64,000 bases of DNA. Source: Acidobacteriota bacterium. Its GTDB lineage: Bacteria; Acidobacteriota; Terriglobia; Bryobacterales; UBA6623. Position 1 is the stretch's first letter, and each line of letters opens with the position of its first letter. Under the pieces are notes generated by a model. That model was not told the origin of the DNA, made no database searches, and saw nothing but the letters and a program-made list of their open reading frames with translations. The stretch spans positions 124,001 to 188,000 of the forward strand of contig WGMB01000003.1 in the NCBI GenBank assembly GCA_016125275.1, in the 5' to 3' direction. The position numbers were made by a program, and so were the translations under genes. This document shows, piece after piece, positions 36,360-45,104 of the stretch.

Positions 36360-38795
36360 CTAGAACCGGAACCGCATCCCGCCGATCGCCCAAGCGCCCG
36401 GCGACTGGAATCCGTTTTCGTAGTACACGTTGTTGAAGAAGTTCTCCACCTTGCCGTAGATCTCGACGGTGTGACTGTCCGAAACCGGCAAATCGTAGCG
36501 CAACACGATGTCGGCCTTGGCCGGTCCGGCGAAGATCATGCGTCGCCCGTTCGCTCCGTAGGGCGAGAACGAGTAGTCGCTGACGGCGAACAGGTCGAAG
36601 GTGACGTTGAAGCGCTTGGCGATCCACTGCGTGGCCGTGAGGTTGAACATGTGGGTCGACACGCCAAGCATCGTGAAGAAATCCGTCCCGATCGTGGGCG
36701 TGCGGGAATCAGAGTTGGTGTAGGTGTACGACGCCTGGACGCTCGTGCCGGAAACCGGGGAGAGTTGCCCGGAGACTTCCACGCCGCGCGCGATTCCGCC
36801 GCCGCCGTTGCGATAGCCGCCAAACCGGCCGTAGGGGTCTGTCGCCACGGGAAAATTCGCAAAATCGTACAGAATGGTCTCCTGCAGCGCCGTGTAGTAG
36901 AGCGTCCCGCTCAGCCGCGCCTTGCCTCGGGCAAGCCATTGGTCCACACCGCCGTCCACCGAAATCGACCGCTCCGGAGCGAGCCTGGGGTCGCCATAGT
37001 AGCTCGCCGAACCCAGATAGAACGATCCCCCGAAGCGCTCATACGAAGACGGCGCCCGATAGCTATTGCCCAAGTGCGCCCGCAGCTTGGTCTCGCTGCC
37101 GCGGAAAAAGTAGGCCGTAGAGACGTCGCCCGTGTAGGACGAGGGCGGCGAGACGGCCTGGGAGCCCTTGTAAGGCGTGTCGGCTCCTTGGAAAACCGGA
37201 TCGCTCAGGTCAAAGCGCTGCGCCCGGCCGGACAAAGCCACTTGGAACCGTCCGTCGAGCAGGCGGATCTGATCCTGGGCGAACAGAGCGTGGCTGGACT
37301 GCTGAATGCCGATCCGGCTCGACGATGCCGCCGGATCGGTCTCGAGCTGGAGGTTCTCGAACTCCTCACGCTCGAGCTCGTAGCCGACGGTTACCAGGTT
37401 GTACTGGCCGAGCTGTTGATTGGTGCGCGCCTGGAACAGGTGAATCCGCCCGTCGAAGCGGCTGTCGTTGCTGAAATGCGGTTCGAAGTCGCCCGGACCG
37501 GCGGGACCGTCCTGGAACGAGCGGTTGGTGTCCACCAGTTGATAGGCCAGCCGGTAGGAACCGTTGGGGCTGAGCTGTTGCTCGAGGGCCACGGCGGCGG
37601 CCACGAAAGAAGAGACGCGTCGCGAGTCGGGATCGATGGCGTCCGGCATGAACGTGGCGTCGCCGACCTGGTAGCTCCGGCCGGTCTCGTAGAGCTTGAG
37701 CTGACTGTTCGCCACCGGAATCGCGCGCACCGGGCCGGAGACCGGAAAGTTCGCCAGCACGGCCGCCGGGAAAGCGGGGCTCTCGTTGGTATTGGTGAAG
37801 ACGTCCGCGCCCCACACACGGCCGGTCACAGCGACCTTCGGCGTAAAGCGATAGCGGGCGAAGGCTTGCCCGCCCGTGTCACGATGAGGGCTGCCGTTCC
37901 GCAGCCCCTGGGTCACGTTCAGGTGTGAGAAACCGCCGCTGTAAACGAAGCGGTCGTCCGCCAAGCCGCCGCCCACGCGGGCGACGCCGCGCAGCATGCC
38001 CAAGCCGCCGCCTTCGGCGCGAATGTCGCCGTGCGTCTTGCCGCCCCCTTCGGACGAACGAATGTTGACCACGCCGCCCATGGCGTGGGAGCCGTAGAGC
38101 GACGACCCGGAACCGCGCAGCACTTCCACACGATCGGCGTCGATCAGGTTCATGTCCGACAGCACGCCGGACGCGTCGCCCTGGGTGGCGGCGGCGTCCC
38201 GAAAGCGCAGCCCGTCGATCAGCACGGCCGTATCCTGCGTGCGTAGGCCGCGGGTTTGGATGGTCGTCTGCCCGCCAGGCCCACGAAGCTGCCGTACGCG
38301 CAAACCCGGTACGGACCGTAGCGCCTCACTGAGGGCGAACTCATCACGGAGAGCGATCTGCTCACTGTCGACCACGTCGACGGCTTTGGCAATCTCATGG
38401 ACGGACAGGGGGGTGGACGAAGCCGTCACCAGCACGTCCGCCTTGGGCCCGGAGAGCGCCAGTTGGAGGTCGAGCTCGATGTCGCCCTCGATCTCCACCG
38501 GTTGGGAGACGAGCAGGGCCTCGTCGGCCGCCTCGGCTTCGATCAGATAGGAGCCGCGGGGCGTCCCGGAAATCTCATAGGCGCCCTCTTGGTCGCTCCG
38601 CGTCTGGCGGAGGGCGCCGCTCGATCGCTCCGAGAGCCGCAAGCGGGCGCCGGCCACGGGACGTCCGTCAGGATCAAAGACATGGCCTCGGAGGCTGTCA
38701 GCGCGCAGGCCGAGCGGAGTCAACAAAAGGACACAGAGGGCGGTCGGCGCCCAGGGTTTAAAGGAAAGGCTTCTAGAATATTCGAACAGTCTCAC
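36360..38795 (-). CDS. TonB-dependent outer-membrane receptor, probably for cobalamin/corrinoid
   Basis: 811 residues from a GTG start at 38795 (GAGGTG 6 bases upstream). After the signal peptide comes a carboxypeptidase-regulatory-like domain (about 34-115: GHVFDPDGRPVAGARLRLSE). It is followed by a TonB-box-like DVLVTAS, a plug domain (ALSEALRSVPGLRVRQLRG, IDADRVEVLRGSGSSLYGSH) and a 22-strand barrel ending in FRF. The upstream cobalamin riboswitch and downstream cobQ point to corrinoid uptake, a BtuB role, though BtuB proteins normally lack the N-terminal regulatory-like domain. Assignment of substrate rests on context. Confidence 0.88.
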   Translation of the reverse strand: MRLFEYSRSLSFKPWAPTALCVLLLTPLGLRADSLRGHVFDPDGRPVAGARLRLSERSSGALRQTRSDQEGAYEISGTPRGSYLIEAEAADEALLVSQPVEIEGDIELDLQLALSGPKADVLVTASSTPLSVHEIAKAVDVVDSEQIALRDEFALSEALRSVPGLRVRQLRGPGGQTTIQTRGLRTQDTAVLIDGLRFRDAAATQGDASGVLSDMNLIDADRVEVLRGSGSSLYGSHAMGGVVNIRSSEGGGKTHGDIRAEGGGLGMLRGVARVGGGLADDRFVYSGGFSHLNVTQGLRNGSPHRDTGGQAFARYRFTPKVAVTGRVWGADVFTNTNESPAFPAAVLANFPVSGPVRAIPVANSQLKLYETGRSYQVGDATFMPDAIDPDSRRVSSFVAAAVALEQQLSPNGSYRLAYQLVDTNRSFQDGPAGPGDFEPHFSNDSRFDGRIHLFQARTNQQLGQYNLVTVGYELEREEFENLQLETDPAASSSRIGIQQSSHALFAQDQIRLLDGRFQVALSGRAQRFDLSDPVFQGADTPYKGSQAVSPPSSYTGDVSTAYFFRGSETKLRAHLGNSYRAPSSYERFGGSFYLGSASYYGDPRLAPERSISVDGGVDQWLARGKARLSGTLYYTALQETILYDFANFPVATDPYGRFGGYRNGGGGIARGVEVSGQLSPVSGTSVQASYTYTNSDSRTPTIGTDFFTMLGVSTHMFNLTATQWIAKRFNVTFDLFAVSDYSFSPYGANGRRMIFAGPAKADIVLRYDLPVSDSHTVEIYGKVENFFNNVYYENGFQSPGAWAIGGMRFRF

Positions 38796-38983
38796 ATCAA
38801 CACCTCGTCGCCCGTCCTGGCGGGCGCGATTCGTGGTTGACGCGCTGTTCCGAAGAGAAAAGAGAGCCTGCCGAAGACCCCGGATCAGCTTGCACTGACG
38901 GGACGTTCGGCTTGAAGCCTGCTCACGACAGGTTTCAGGCAGCTCCTCCGTTCCTCGCGGAAAAACGCGCCTTCTCCCTCATG

Positions 38984-39178
38984 AGGCAGGTCTCCTGGCT
39001 GACGGCTTCGAAGCGAAATGGAATCTCGCTTCACGCTGATCCTGCCTTCCCAGGGGGGATGTGCTCGCCCCAGTGGCTCGGTTGGATCGGCTCGCCGCTC
39101 ACAGTGGCGGGACCGCGCCGGATTTACACCGGCTTCCCTGTTAGGCCCTTGCGGGCGCCTCAAAGGTTCTTTCGAGCA
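38984..39178 (-). ncRNA. Cobalamin riboswitch
   Basis: On the minus strand the conserved core is clear: GGGAAGCCGGTG, then AATCCGGCGCGGTCCCGCCACTG (the B12 box, at about 39107-39129, read in pieces), and the 3' closing segment AGCCAGGAGACCTGCC at 38985-39000. The order and spacing match the cobalamin riboswitch family. About 190 bases of leader separate it from the GTG of the TonB receptor; no clear T-tailed terminator was found there, so control may be at translation or by a less obvious hairpin. Confidence 0.93.
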
Positions 39179-39232
39179 TAGACGGGGCGGAGGGCGCCGT
39201 CAACCGAGGCCCTCGGTTGCGACAATGGAAAG

Positions 39233-39541
39233 ATGGTTCGCCGATCGCTGCTTCTGCTCGTTGCGCTGTCCGTCGTCGGCTGCTCGCCCAAGCCCGAAAC
39301 GCCTTGGGCGAGCTATGAGTTGGAAGGCACGGTCGTTGAGCTCAAGCCGGCCGAAAAGGTGGCGATCCTCGACCACGGCGCCATTGGCGACTGGATGGGC
39401 GCCATGCAGATGGGCTTCCCCGTGCGCGACCCCGAGGAGTTCGCCAAGCTGGCTGAAGGCATGAAGATCAAGGCGACCGTCAAGGCCAAGGGCTACGAGG
39501 AGTACTACCTCGAGAACATCGTCGTCTCTCCCCCGCAGTAG
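39233..39541 (+). CDS. CusF-like copper-binding lipoprotein
   Basis: 102 residues. A lipoprotein signal MVRRSLLLLVALSVVGCSPK has the lipobox VVGC with Cys17 as the lipidated residue. The mature OB-fold-like part, YELEGTVVELKPAEKVAILD then HGAIGDWMGAMQMGFPVRD, matches the CusF-type domain, whose Met and Trp/His residues bind Cu(I)/Ag(I); here the Met-x-x-Met-x-Met spacing is retained. It probably chelates copper in the periplasm. GACAAT at 39221-39226 ends 6 bases before the ATG with no Shine-Dalgarno, so it may be leaderless. It stands divergent from the riboswitch. Confidence 0.82.
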   Translation: MVRRSLLLLVALSVVGCSPKPETPWASYELEGTVVELKPAEKVAILDHGAIGDWMGAMQMGFPVRDPEEFAKLAEGMKIKATVKAKGYEEYYLENIVVSPPQ

Positions 39542-39592
39542 GGCTGCGAAGCCCTTCCTCGTCGGCGCGCCTTCGGCTACACTCTGTCAGCG

Positions 39593-40582
39593 ATGGCCTC
39601 CCGCAGGACGATCCTATCTCTGCGTCCGCGCGGCTTGCTGCGCCGGCCTAAGCTCTACGACGCAGCCTACCGGCTCTGCCGCCTCCGCCGGCCGCCGGCC
39701 GAGGCTCTCGAGACGCTCACGGCCGGGTTGGAGCTCGTCCGCACGCTCAAGAAGGAGTTCCGCGCCCGGCCGCATGAGGTCATTACCTTGCGCCCCGACT
39801 CCGGCGTGCGCGAGGACAACCGGACCTCGGGCGTTCGTCTCAGCGGCGAGCCCGGACCCGGCGCGATCTACACCGGTTTCGGCCCGGCCGTTTGGGGCGA
39901 GAATCTGCACTACGGCTCGATGGCCGGCGAAGCAGGGTTCGAGAAGTTCTTGATCGAGGCCGCGGGGCTGCTCGGTTGGACGCCCGGGCAGGTTCGCGCG
40001 CTGACCGAGAAGGGCTTTCACGGCCTGATCTCACTGGAGACGATGCTCAAGAGCCGCGGCGTCAGCATCCCCGACATGGAGGATTCGCTCGTCCTGCTCG
40101 ACAAGTGCGGCTACCTGTTTCGACTGACCGTAGCCGTGGAAGCCATCAACGTGCAGCACCCGGCGTTCCTGCGATTTCTGGAGGCCGACGAAGAGGTGCG
40201 TGAGGCGGCGCTCGAGAGCGGCGCCGGCGGCGTGATCGACTGCATGCTGCATCCCAGCGACCACAGCCTACAGCGCGGAGTCGCTCACGGCCTGTTCGAC
40301 CAAGGCTTCGGCTGCCTCGTCACCCGCAGCGCGCGCGCCGACTTGGTCAAACGGTCCGCCTCGGTAGGGGAATCCGCGCTCAACAACGTCGTGCTGTTCC
40401 CGGCCATTCTCAACCCCAAGAGCCCGGACACGCTGGTCGGCGTCTTAGAACCGCTGAAACTGCTGACCTTCGGCGTGGACCGCCGCGGAAAGCCCCACAT
40501 CTCGATGCACTCGGCCGAATCGCTCAGCGAGGCGGACCTGCGGCGCAAGCTGGGTTTGCTCGACGATCGCACGAAATCTTGA
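39593..40582 (+). CDS. Protein of unknown function, 329 residues
   Basis: I do not recognise this family. There is a basic N-terminus (MASRRTILSLRPRGLLRRPK) and no signal peptide or membrane helix. Conserved-looking blocks include FGPAVWGENLHYGSM, EKGFHGLISLETMLKSRGVS and LHPSDHSLQRGVAHGLFDQG. TACACT at 39578-39583 ends 9 bases before the ATG and no Shine-Dalgarno is seen. It sits between a copper lipoprotein and an exported amidohydrolase, all on the plus strand with gaps of about 50 bases, and each has its own -10-like box, so context gives no function. Confidence 0.75.
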   Translation: MASRRTILSLRPRGLLRRPKLYDAAYRLCRLRRPPAEALETLTAGLELVRTLKKEFRARPHEVITLRPDSGVREDNRTSGVRLSGEPGPGAIYTGFGPAVWGENLHYGSMAGEAGFEKFLIEAAGLLGWTPGQVRALTEKGFHGLISLETMLKSRGVSIPDMEDSLVLLDKCGYLFRLTVAVEAINVQHPAFLRFLEADEEVREAALESGAGGVIDCMLHPSDHSLQRGVAHGLFDQGFGCLVTRSARADLVKRSASVGESALNNVVLFPAILNPKSPDTLVGVLEPLKLLTFGVDRRGKPHISMHSAESLSEADLRRKLGLLDDRTKS

Positions 40583-40635
40583 GAGTCCCCGAAACCTCGC
40601 GGAACACCCCGCCCCGCTCTGCGACAATGGCTCGC

Positions 40636-41550
40636 ATGGCGACCACTCGGAGAGGTTTCTTTGGGGCCCTGGCAGGCGCTCTGGCGTCGGCCGCGCCAGC
40701 CAACGACCGGCTGCTGATCGACACGCACCTCGAAATCTGGGATATCGACCCGCGCTTCCCCTTCGCGCACCCGGAGCGGCCCGAGTTCAAGGCCAAGGAC
40801 CGCGCTCCGGTCGAGAACCAGATCGAGCAGATGAAGGACTTCAACATCCGCTACGCGGTGCTGATCAATCCTCGCTACTACGGCTGGGACAACCGCTATA
40901 TCGCCCACGCGCTGCACCTGCACCCCGACAAGTTCGTAGCCCACGGCCTGCTCGATCCGCTCGACCCCAAGGCGCCCGAGAAGCTACGGTACTGGATCGC
41001 CGACCAGGGCATGCACGGGATGCGCTTCAGCCCGATCTACCACCGGCAGTCGACTTGGCTCAACTCCAAGGAACACTATCCGCTGTGGAAGGAGGCCGAG
41101 CGGCTGGGAGCCGTCTTCAACTACTACATCGCTCCGGAGCAGATGCCCATGCTGGCCGACATGGCCGAGCGATTCCCCGGCGTGAAGATCGTGGTCGACC
41201 ACGCCGGCAAGCCCGATCTGAAGCTGGCGGACCCTTGGCCGGAGTTCCGCAAGATGTTCGCGCTCAAGAAGTTCCCGCAGGTGTGGATCTCGAGCTCGGA
41301 GCCCTACGAGATGTCCGAGATCAAGGAGTATCCCTACCCGGACACCTGGGTCTTCTACAAGGCGATCTACGACGAGTTTGGCCCTGAGCGGATCATCTGG
41401 GGAACCGGCTATCCTCGGCCGCGGTGGGAGCTGCCGATGGACAAGGAGATCGAGTTCGTGGACAAGTGGTGCGACTTCTATTCCGACGCCGACCGCGAGC
41501 TACTGCTTGGCAAGAACGCCCTGAAGATCTGGAAGTTTCCGGGCCGGTAG
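40636..41550 (+). CDS. Tat-exported amidohydrolase 2 family protein
   Basis: 304 residues from the ATG at 40636. The N-terminus MATTRRGFFGALAGALASAA is a Tat signal. The barrel contains LLIDTHLEIWDID (the usual HxH reads THLEIW, so one histidine is replaced), IVVDHAGKPD and the final GTGYPRPRW, where the metal aspartate is normally in GSDFP. Two of the normal metal-binding positions look altered, so catalysis is doubtful or different. GACAAT at 40623-40628 ends 7 bases before this ATG; the in-frame ATG at 40627 overlaps that box and is less likely. Confidence 0.78.
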   Translation: MATTRRGFFGALAGALASAAPANDRLLIDTHLEIWDIDPRFPFAHPERPEFKAKDRAPVENQIEQMKDFNIRYAVLINPRYYGWDNRYIAHALHLHPDKFVAHGLLDPLDPKAPEKLRYWIADQGMHGMRFSPIYHRQSTWLNSKEHYPLWKEAERLGAVFNYYIAPEQMPMLADMAERFPGVKIVVDHAGKPDLKLADPWPEFRKMFALKKFPQVWISSSEPYEMSEIKEYPYPDTWVFYKAIYDEFGPERIIWGTGYPRPRWELPMDKEIEFVDKWCDFYSDADRELLLGKNALKIWKFPGR

Positions 41551-41563
41551 TCGCCGCGATCGC

Positions 41564-42553
41564 CTACGAAGCCGCTTCCAGCGCTTGCTCGCGCAGCGCC
41601 GAGCCCGGCAGGTAGACCGATTCGTCATAGCGCAGCATCGCCAGGTCGTCGATCCAGTCCTCACAACCCAGAGGACGCCTTCCCAAGGCCTCCTCCAACA
41701 GCCAACGAGGGGACGCCATGCCGGCGCGGTCCGCCAGCGGGTAGCCGCCGCCGAAGCGCGGGTTGATCTCGATCACCCGCAGGTCGCCGTCTTCACTCAG
41801 GAAGATCTGCACGTTCAGCGGCCCATAGGCGCCCGGCAGTTGGCTGCTCACCTGCGAAGCCAGCTCCATGAGTCCTTCGTGACGAACCGTGAGCCCCTTG
41901 GAGACTTCCCCGCCCCGCACTTCGAGCCGTTTGCACGGAACGGCGGCCAGGCAGCGGCGTTGCCGGTCGACGTAGGTGTGCACGGTGTACTCGGAACCCC
42001 GTGCGATCTCCTGCACCACGACGTCGAGGCCTTGTCCGCGCAGCGCCAGTAATTCAGCCGGCCGGTGAACTCTGCGAACGCCCACCGAGGCGCTGCCGAA
42101 GACCGGCTTGACGATCACTGGAAACAACCAGGAATGCAGATCCTGGCAAACTTCGTCGAGCGTCCCTTGCCGCGGCACGGGGAAACCGTGGCGCCGCAGC
42201 CAGACGTGCGACAGGCGCTTGTCGGCGCAGATCGCCACGGTCTCCGGCGCCGAGCACGCCAGCCGCACGCCCAGCCGCGCCAGTTCCGGGGCCCGCTCGG
42301 CGTAGGTCAGCAACTCGGTGTCGATGGTCGGCACGATCGTTAGGGGCCGCTCTCGGCGACAGATTTCGGCCAGCGCTTGGGGAAAGGCAGCGTCGTCGCA
42401 ACGAGGCACGCAATAGAAGCCATCGGCGAACTGAGCCGCAGGTGCGGTGAGCGACGCATCGATGGCGACCAGGCGGGCCCGAACGCCGAGCTGGGCCATC
42501 GCGCGACGAAAGCAGGCCATCAGGGCCACCCGGCGTCCAGCCGACGAGATCAG
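41564..42553 (-). CDS. ATP-grasp enzyme of a surface-glycan operon
   Basis: About 329 residues. The N-terminal domain (LISSAGRRVALMACF, VPTIDTELLTYAE) and the ATP-grasp core (ADKRLSHVWLRRHGFPVP, FPVIVKPVFGSASVGV, NVQIFLSEDGDLRVIEINPR) resemble carbamoyl-phosphate-synthase-large-chain-like ligases found in polysaccharide clusters. No ATG, GTG or TTG lies between the upstream stop and the conserved LISSAGRR. I propose a CTG start at 42551-42553 overlapping the methyltransferase stop (CTGA). It would ligate a carboxylate and an amine using ATP; the substrate is unknown. Third gene of the operon. Confidence 0.8.
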   Translation of the reverse strand: MISSAGRRVALMACFRRAMAQLGVRARLVAIDASLTAPAAQFADGFYCVPRCDDAAFPQALAEICRRERPLTIVPTIDTELLTYAERAPELARLGVRLACSAPETVAICADKRLSHVWLRRHGFPVPRQGTLDEVCQDLHSWLFPVIVKPVFGSASVGVRRVHRPAELLALRGQGLDVVVQEIARGSEYTVHTYVDRQRRCLAAVPCKRLEVRGGEVSKGLTVRHEGLMELASQVSSQLPGAYGPLNVQIFLSEDGDLRVIEINPRFGGGYPLADRAGMASPRWLLEEALGRRPLGCEDWIDDLAMLRYDESVYLPGSALREQALEAAS

Positions 42554-43242
42554 GATGGCGGCGTCGGCTTGCTCGCCAGAGCCAGAAAGCCTCCCGGGAT
42601 GCGGTATCGGGCCGCTTCCGTAAGGGGCAGACGATCGAGAAGCCGCAGCGGGCTCAGCGCGATGGCGGCCAGGGCCTTTGCCGGCAAGTAAGCTCTCTTG
42701 CATAACGTGCTCGCAAGGACGGCGCACAGCTCGGCGGCGATTCGGTAGATTCCCGTCCCGGCGCCGACCGCCGTCTCCAACCTGTCTATCTGAAAGCCGG
42801 CCCCTTCCAGGAGCCTTTCCAAACCCTGGTGTGTAAAGCGCCAGTAGTCCGCCGGTCCCGAGTGGTAGCCGATCACGAAGGGAACCTGCAGGTAGAGTCG
42901 CCCGCCAGGCTTGAGGATTCGCCGGACCTCCCGGAGCGCCATCCAGGGGTCGGGCAGGTGCTCGAAGACCTCTTGGCTGACGACCACGTCGAAGCTGTCG
43001 TCGGCAAAGGGCAGCTCCAGCGCCGAGGCCAACGCCTCCGGGCGGGCGGTTGGGTCGATATCGACGCGGATGAGCCGCGGATGAAGGCGCGTCCCCCCCG
43101 CCCCGAGGTTCAGGCCGCGCGCGCCGCTGGGCTCCAGAGCCCCAAGCGCTTCGGCCAAGGCCGCCCGAACCGCGGGCGCCCGATTGTGGCGCGCATAGAT
43201 CCGGGCTACGACCCAAGCGCGCGATCTGTCAGTCCAGGTCAT
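42550..43242 (-). CDS. SAM-dependent methyltransferase
   Basis: 230 residues. Class I methyltransferase motifs: GLNLGAGGTRLHPRLIRVDID (motif I), ELPFADDSFDVVVSQEVFEH (motifs II/III) and EVRRILKPGGRLYLQVPF. The FVIGYHSGPADYWRFTHQGL segment is typical of methyltransferases in cell-surface glycan clusters. It probably methylates a sugar or a glycan terminus in the cytoplasm. It starts 21 bases after the stop of the fused glycosyltransferase and overlaps the ATP-grasp gene. Confidence 0.87.
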   Translation of the reverse strand: MTWTDRSRAWVVARIYARHNRAPAVRAALAEALGALEPSGARGLNLGAGGTRLHPRLIRVDIDPTARPEALASALELPFADDSFDVVVSQEVFEHLPDPWMALREVRRILKPGGRLYLQVPFVIGYHSGPADYWRFTHQGLERLLEGAGFQIDRLETAVGAGTGIYRIAAELCAVLASTLCKRAYLPAKALAAIALSPLRLLDRLPLTEAARYRIPGGFLALASKPTPPS

Positions 43243-43263
43243 CGGCCTATGCCCTCTGGATCG

Positions 43264-45045
43264 TCAGTCTCCGACCGGCGCGATAGAGCGCGTCGAGAGG
43301 GGTCGAAAGAGCTCCGGCGTCGGCCGGTTGCCCGCCGTCACGCCGCGCCCCTTGAGCACAATCCAAACCGTTCGCGCCAAAATGCGCAGGTCGAGCGCGA
43401 GGCTCCAGTGGTCCACGTACCAGACGTCCAGCTCGAAGCGCTCCTCCCAGCTCAGCAGGTTGCGGCCCTGCACCTGCGCCCAGCCGGTGATGCCGGGGCG
43501 CACCTCATGGCGGCGTCGCTGGCGCTCGCTGTAGCGTTCCCAATACTCCATCAGCAGGGGCCTGGGACCCACCAGGCTCATCTCGCCACGCAAAACGTTC
43601 CAGAGCTGCGGGAGCTCATCCAAGCTCCAGCGCCTCAAGAAGAGGCCGAATCGAGTCAGGCGATGAGAGTCCGGCAACAGCCGGCCGTCCGCTCCGCGGG
43701 CGTCGGTCATCGAGCGAAACTTCACGAGCCGGAAGGGTCGGCCCATCCAACCGGGTCGCCGCTGGCGAAACAGCACCGGGCGTCCCAGGGCGAGGGCGAC
43801 CAGGGCGCCCGTCGCGGCCAGCAACGGGGCCGTCAACACCAGCAGTCCGGCGGCCGCCACGATGTCAAAGGCCCTCTTGAGGCCCAGCAGCCAAAGCCGC
43901 CGGCCGAGCCGGACTTCGGCGGCGAGCTCACGGTAGAGATCCAGGCGGGCTTGCCAAACGCGGGCCGGCCGGAACTCCCTCTCGGCGAGCGCTCGGGCGG
44001 CGGCGCCCATGCGGCGAGCCTTTGGGGGGTTGTTGAGCAGCTCCGCCAAGGCCGCCGCCAAGGCGCGCGGGTCGCCGGGCGGCGTCAGCAGCCCGGTCAC
44101 TCCGTCTACCACGGCATCCACCGTACCCGTCGCGCGGGCGGCCACCAGCGGCCGGCCGGCCGCGGCGGCCTCCATGGCCGTCAGCGGCAGCCCCTCCCGG
44201 TAGGAAGGCAGGGCGACCACGTCCATGTCGGAGAAGAACGGCGCGGGATCGTCGACGAAGCCGGGCCGCAGCACGTCCTGGTCACGGCGGATGGCGCGCT
44301 CCAGGTGCGGCGCGATCGCGTCCCCTTCCTCGAAGTCGCCCACCAGCAACAATCGCAATCCCTTGCGCTGGTTCCGGAGAATGCGGAATGCCAGGTAGAG
44401 GTCCTCGACGCCCTTGTCGCGGGTGAGACGCCCCACGAAGCCGATCGTGGTCCCTCCGATCGGCTTCTCCAGCGCCGTTCCAAACCGTTTCAAGTCAACG
44501 CCGTTGATGCCGCCCGGACCGGTCGTACGGGCTTTCCAGGCCGGCACCAAACCCAGCTCGATCGCCCTTTGCCGCAGGCTCGGGCTGACGCAGACCACCG
44601 CGTGCGACACCGCCGCGGTCAGGCGCTCGGCCAGCGCCAACGCCAGCGGCAGCAGACCGCGCGCCGTCTCCAGCCGCAGGCCATGCAGCGTGTAGATCCG
44701 GCACGGAACGCCGCTGAGCCAAGCCGCCAGCATCCCCAGCAGGCCCGCCTTGGGCGTACCCGCCTCCACGATGTCCGGCCGCAGCCGTCGCAAAAGCCGC
44801 CAGAGTCTCCACAGCGAGCGCAAGTCGTCGAGCGGAGAGGGCTGCCGCTGCATCGGAATCCCGATCGTATCGACGCCCTCCTCCTGGCCAAACCGATCCA
44901 GCTCCGGTCCCGGAGCCGAGACCGCTGTTACGCGGAAGCCTTTCCGACGCAGGAACGCGGCCTGCCCTCGGAACATTCGGGGCCAAGCGATCGGCGATGT
45001 CAGGATGAGGACGACGTGCGGCCTGGAGCTCACGGCTAAGGACAC
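43264..45045 (-). CDS. GT4 glycosyltransferase fused to a phosphoglycosyl transferase (WcaJ/PglC-type)
   Basis: 593 residues in two enzymes. Residues 8-375 are a GT4 glycosyltransferase: TPKAGLLGMLAAWLSG, TLHGLR, FVGRLTRDKGVEDL and the E-x7-E pair E284/E292 in SYREGLPLTAMEA. Residues 387-580 are a monotopic phosphoglycosyl transferase: KRAFDIVAAAGLLVLTAPLL (re-entrant helix), FRQRRPGWMGRPFRLVKFRS, and the catalytic Asp476-Glu477 in SLDELPQLWNVLRGEMSLVGPRP. The C-terminal half would make an undecaprenyl-PP-sugar and the N-terminal half would add the next sugar. The start is a GTG at 45045 (another GTG is at 45033). It heads a three-gene operon. Confidence 0.92.
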   Translation of the reverse strand: MSLAVSSRPHVVLILTSPIAWPRMFRGQAAFLRRKGFRVTAVSAPGPELDRFGQEEGVDTIGIPMQRQPSPLDDLRSLWRLWRLLRRLRPDIVEAGTPKAGLLGMLAAWLSGVPCRIYTLHGLRLETARGLLPLALALAERLTAAVSHAVVCVSPSLRQRAIELGLVPAWKARTTGPGGINGVDLKRFGTALEKPIGGTTIGFVGRLTRDKGVEDLYLAFRILRNQRKGLRLLLVGDFEEGDAIAPHLERAIRRDQDVLRPGFVDDPAPFFSDMDVVALPSYREGLPLTAMEAAAAGRPLVAARATGTVDAVVDGVTGLLTPPGDPRALAAALAELLNNPPKARRMGAAARALAEREFRPARVWQARLDLYRELAAEVRLGRRLWLLGLKRAFDIVAAAGLLVLTAPLLAATGALVALALGRPVLFRQRRPGWMGRPFRLVKFRSMTDARGADGRLLPDSHRLTRFGLFLRRWSLDELPQLWNVLRGEMSLVGPRPLLMEYWERYSERQRRRHEVRPGITGWAQVQGRNLLSWEERFELDVWYVDHWSLALDLRILARTVWIVLKGRGVTAGNRPTPELFRPLSTRSIAPVGD

Positions 45046-45104
45046 TATCGGCTACGCCCCGTGGGAGTCTTAACGGATCGGGCCTCTGCTATCCTCAGGC
45101 GGCG

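Noticed and set aside
38796-38983. Rho-independent terminator in the riboswitch leader
   Set aside because: Only an imperfect 7-bp hairpin without a T-run was found.
42554-43216. Upstream extension of the ATP-grasp frame to 550 codons
   Set aside because: The extra sequence is the methyltransferase gene read in the wrong frame.
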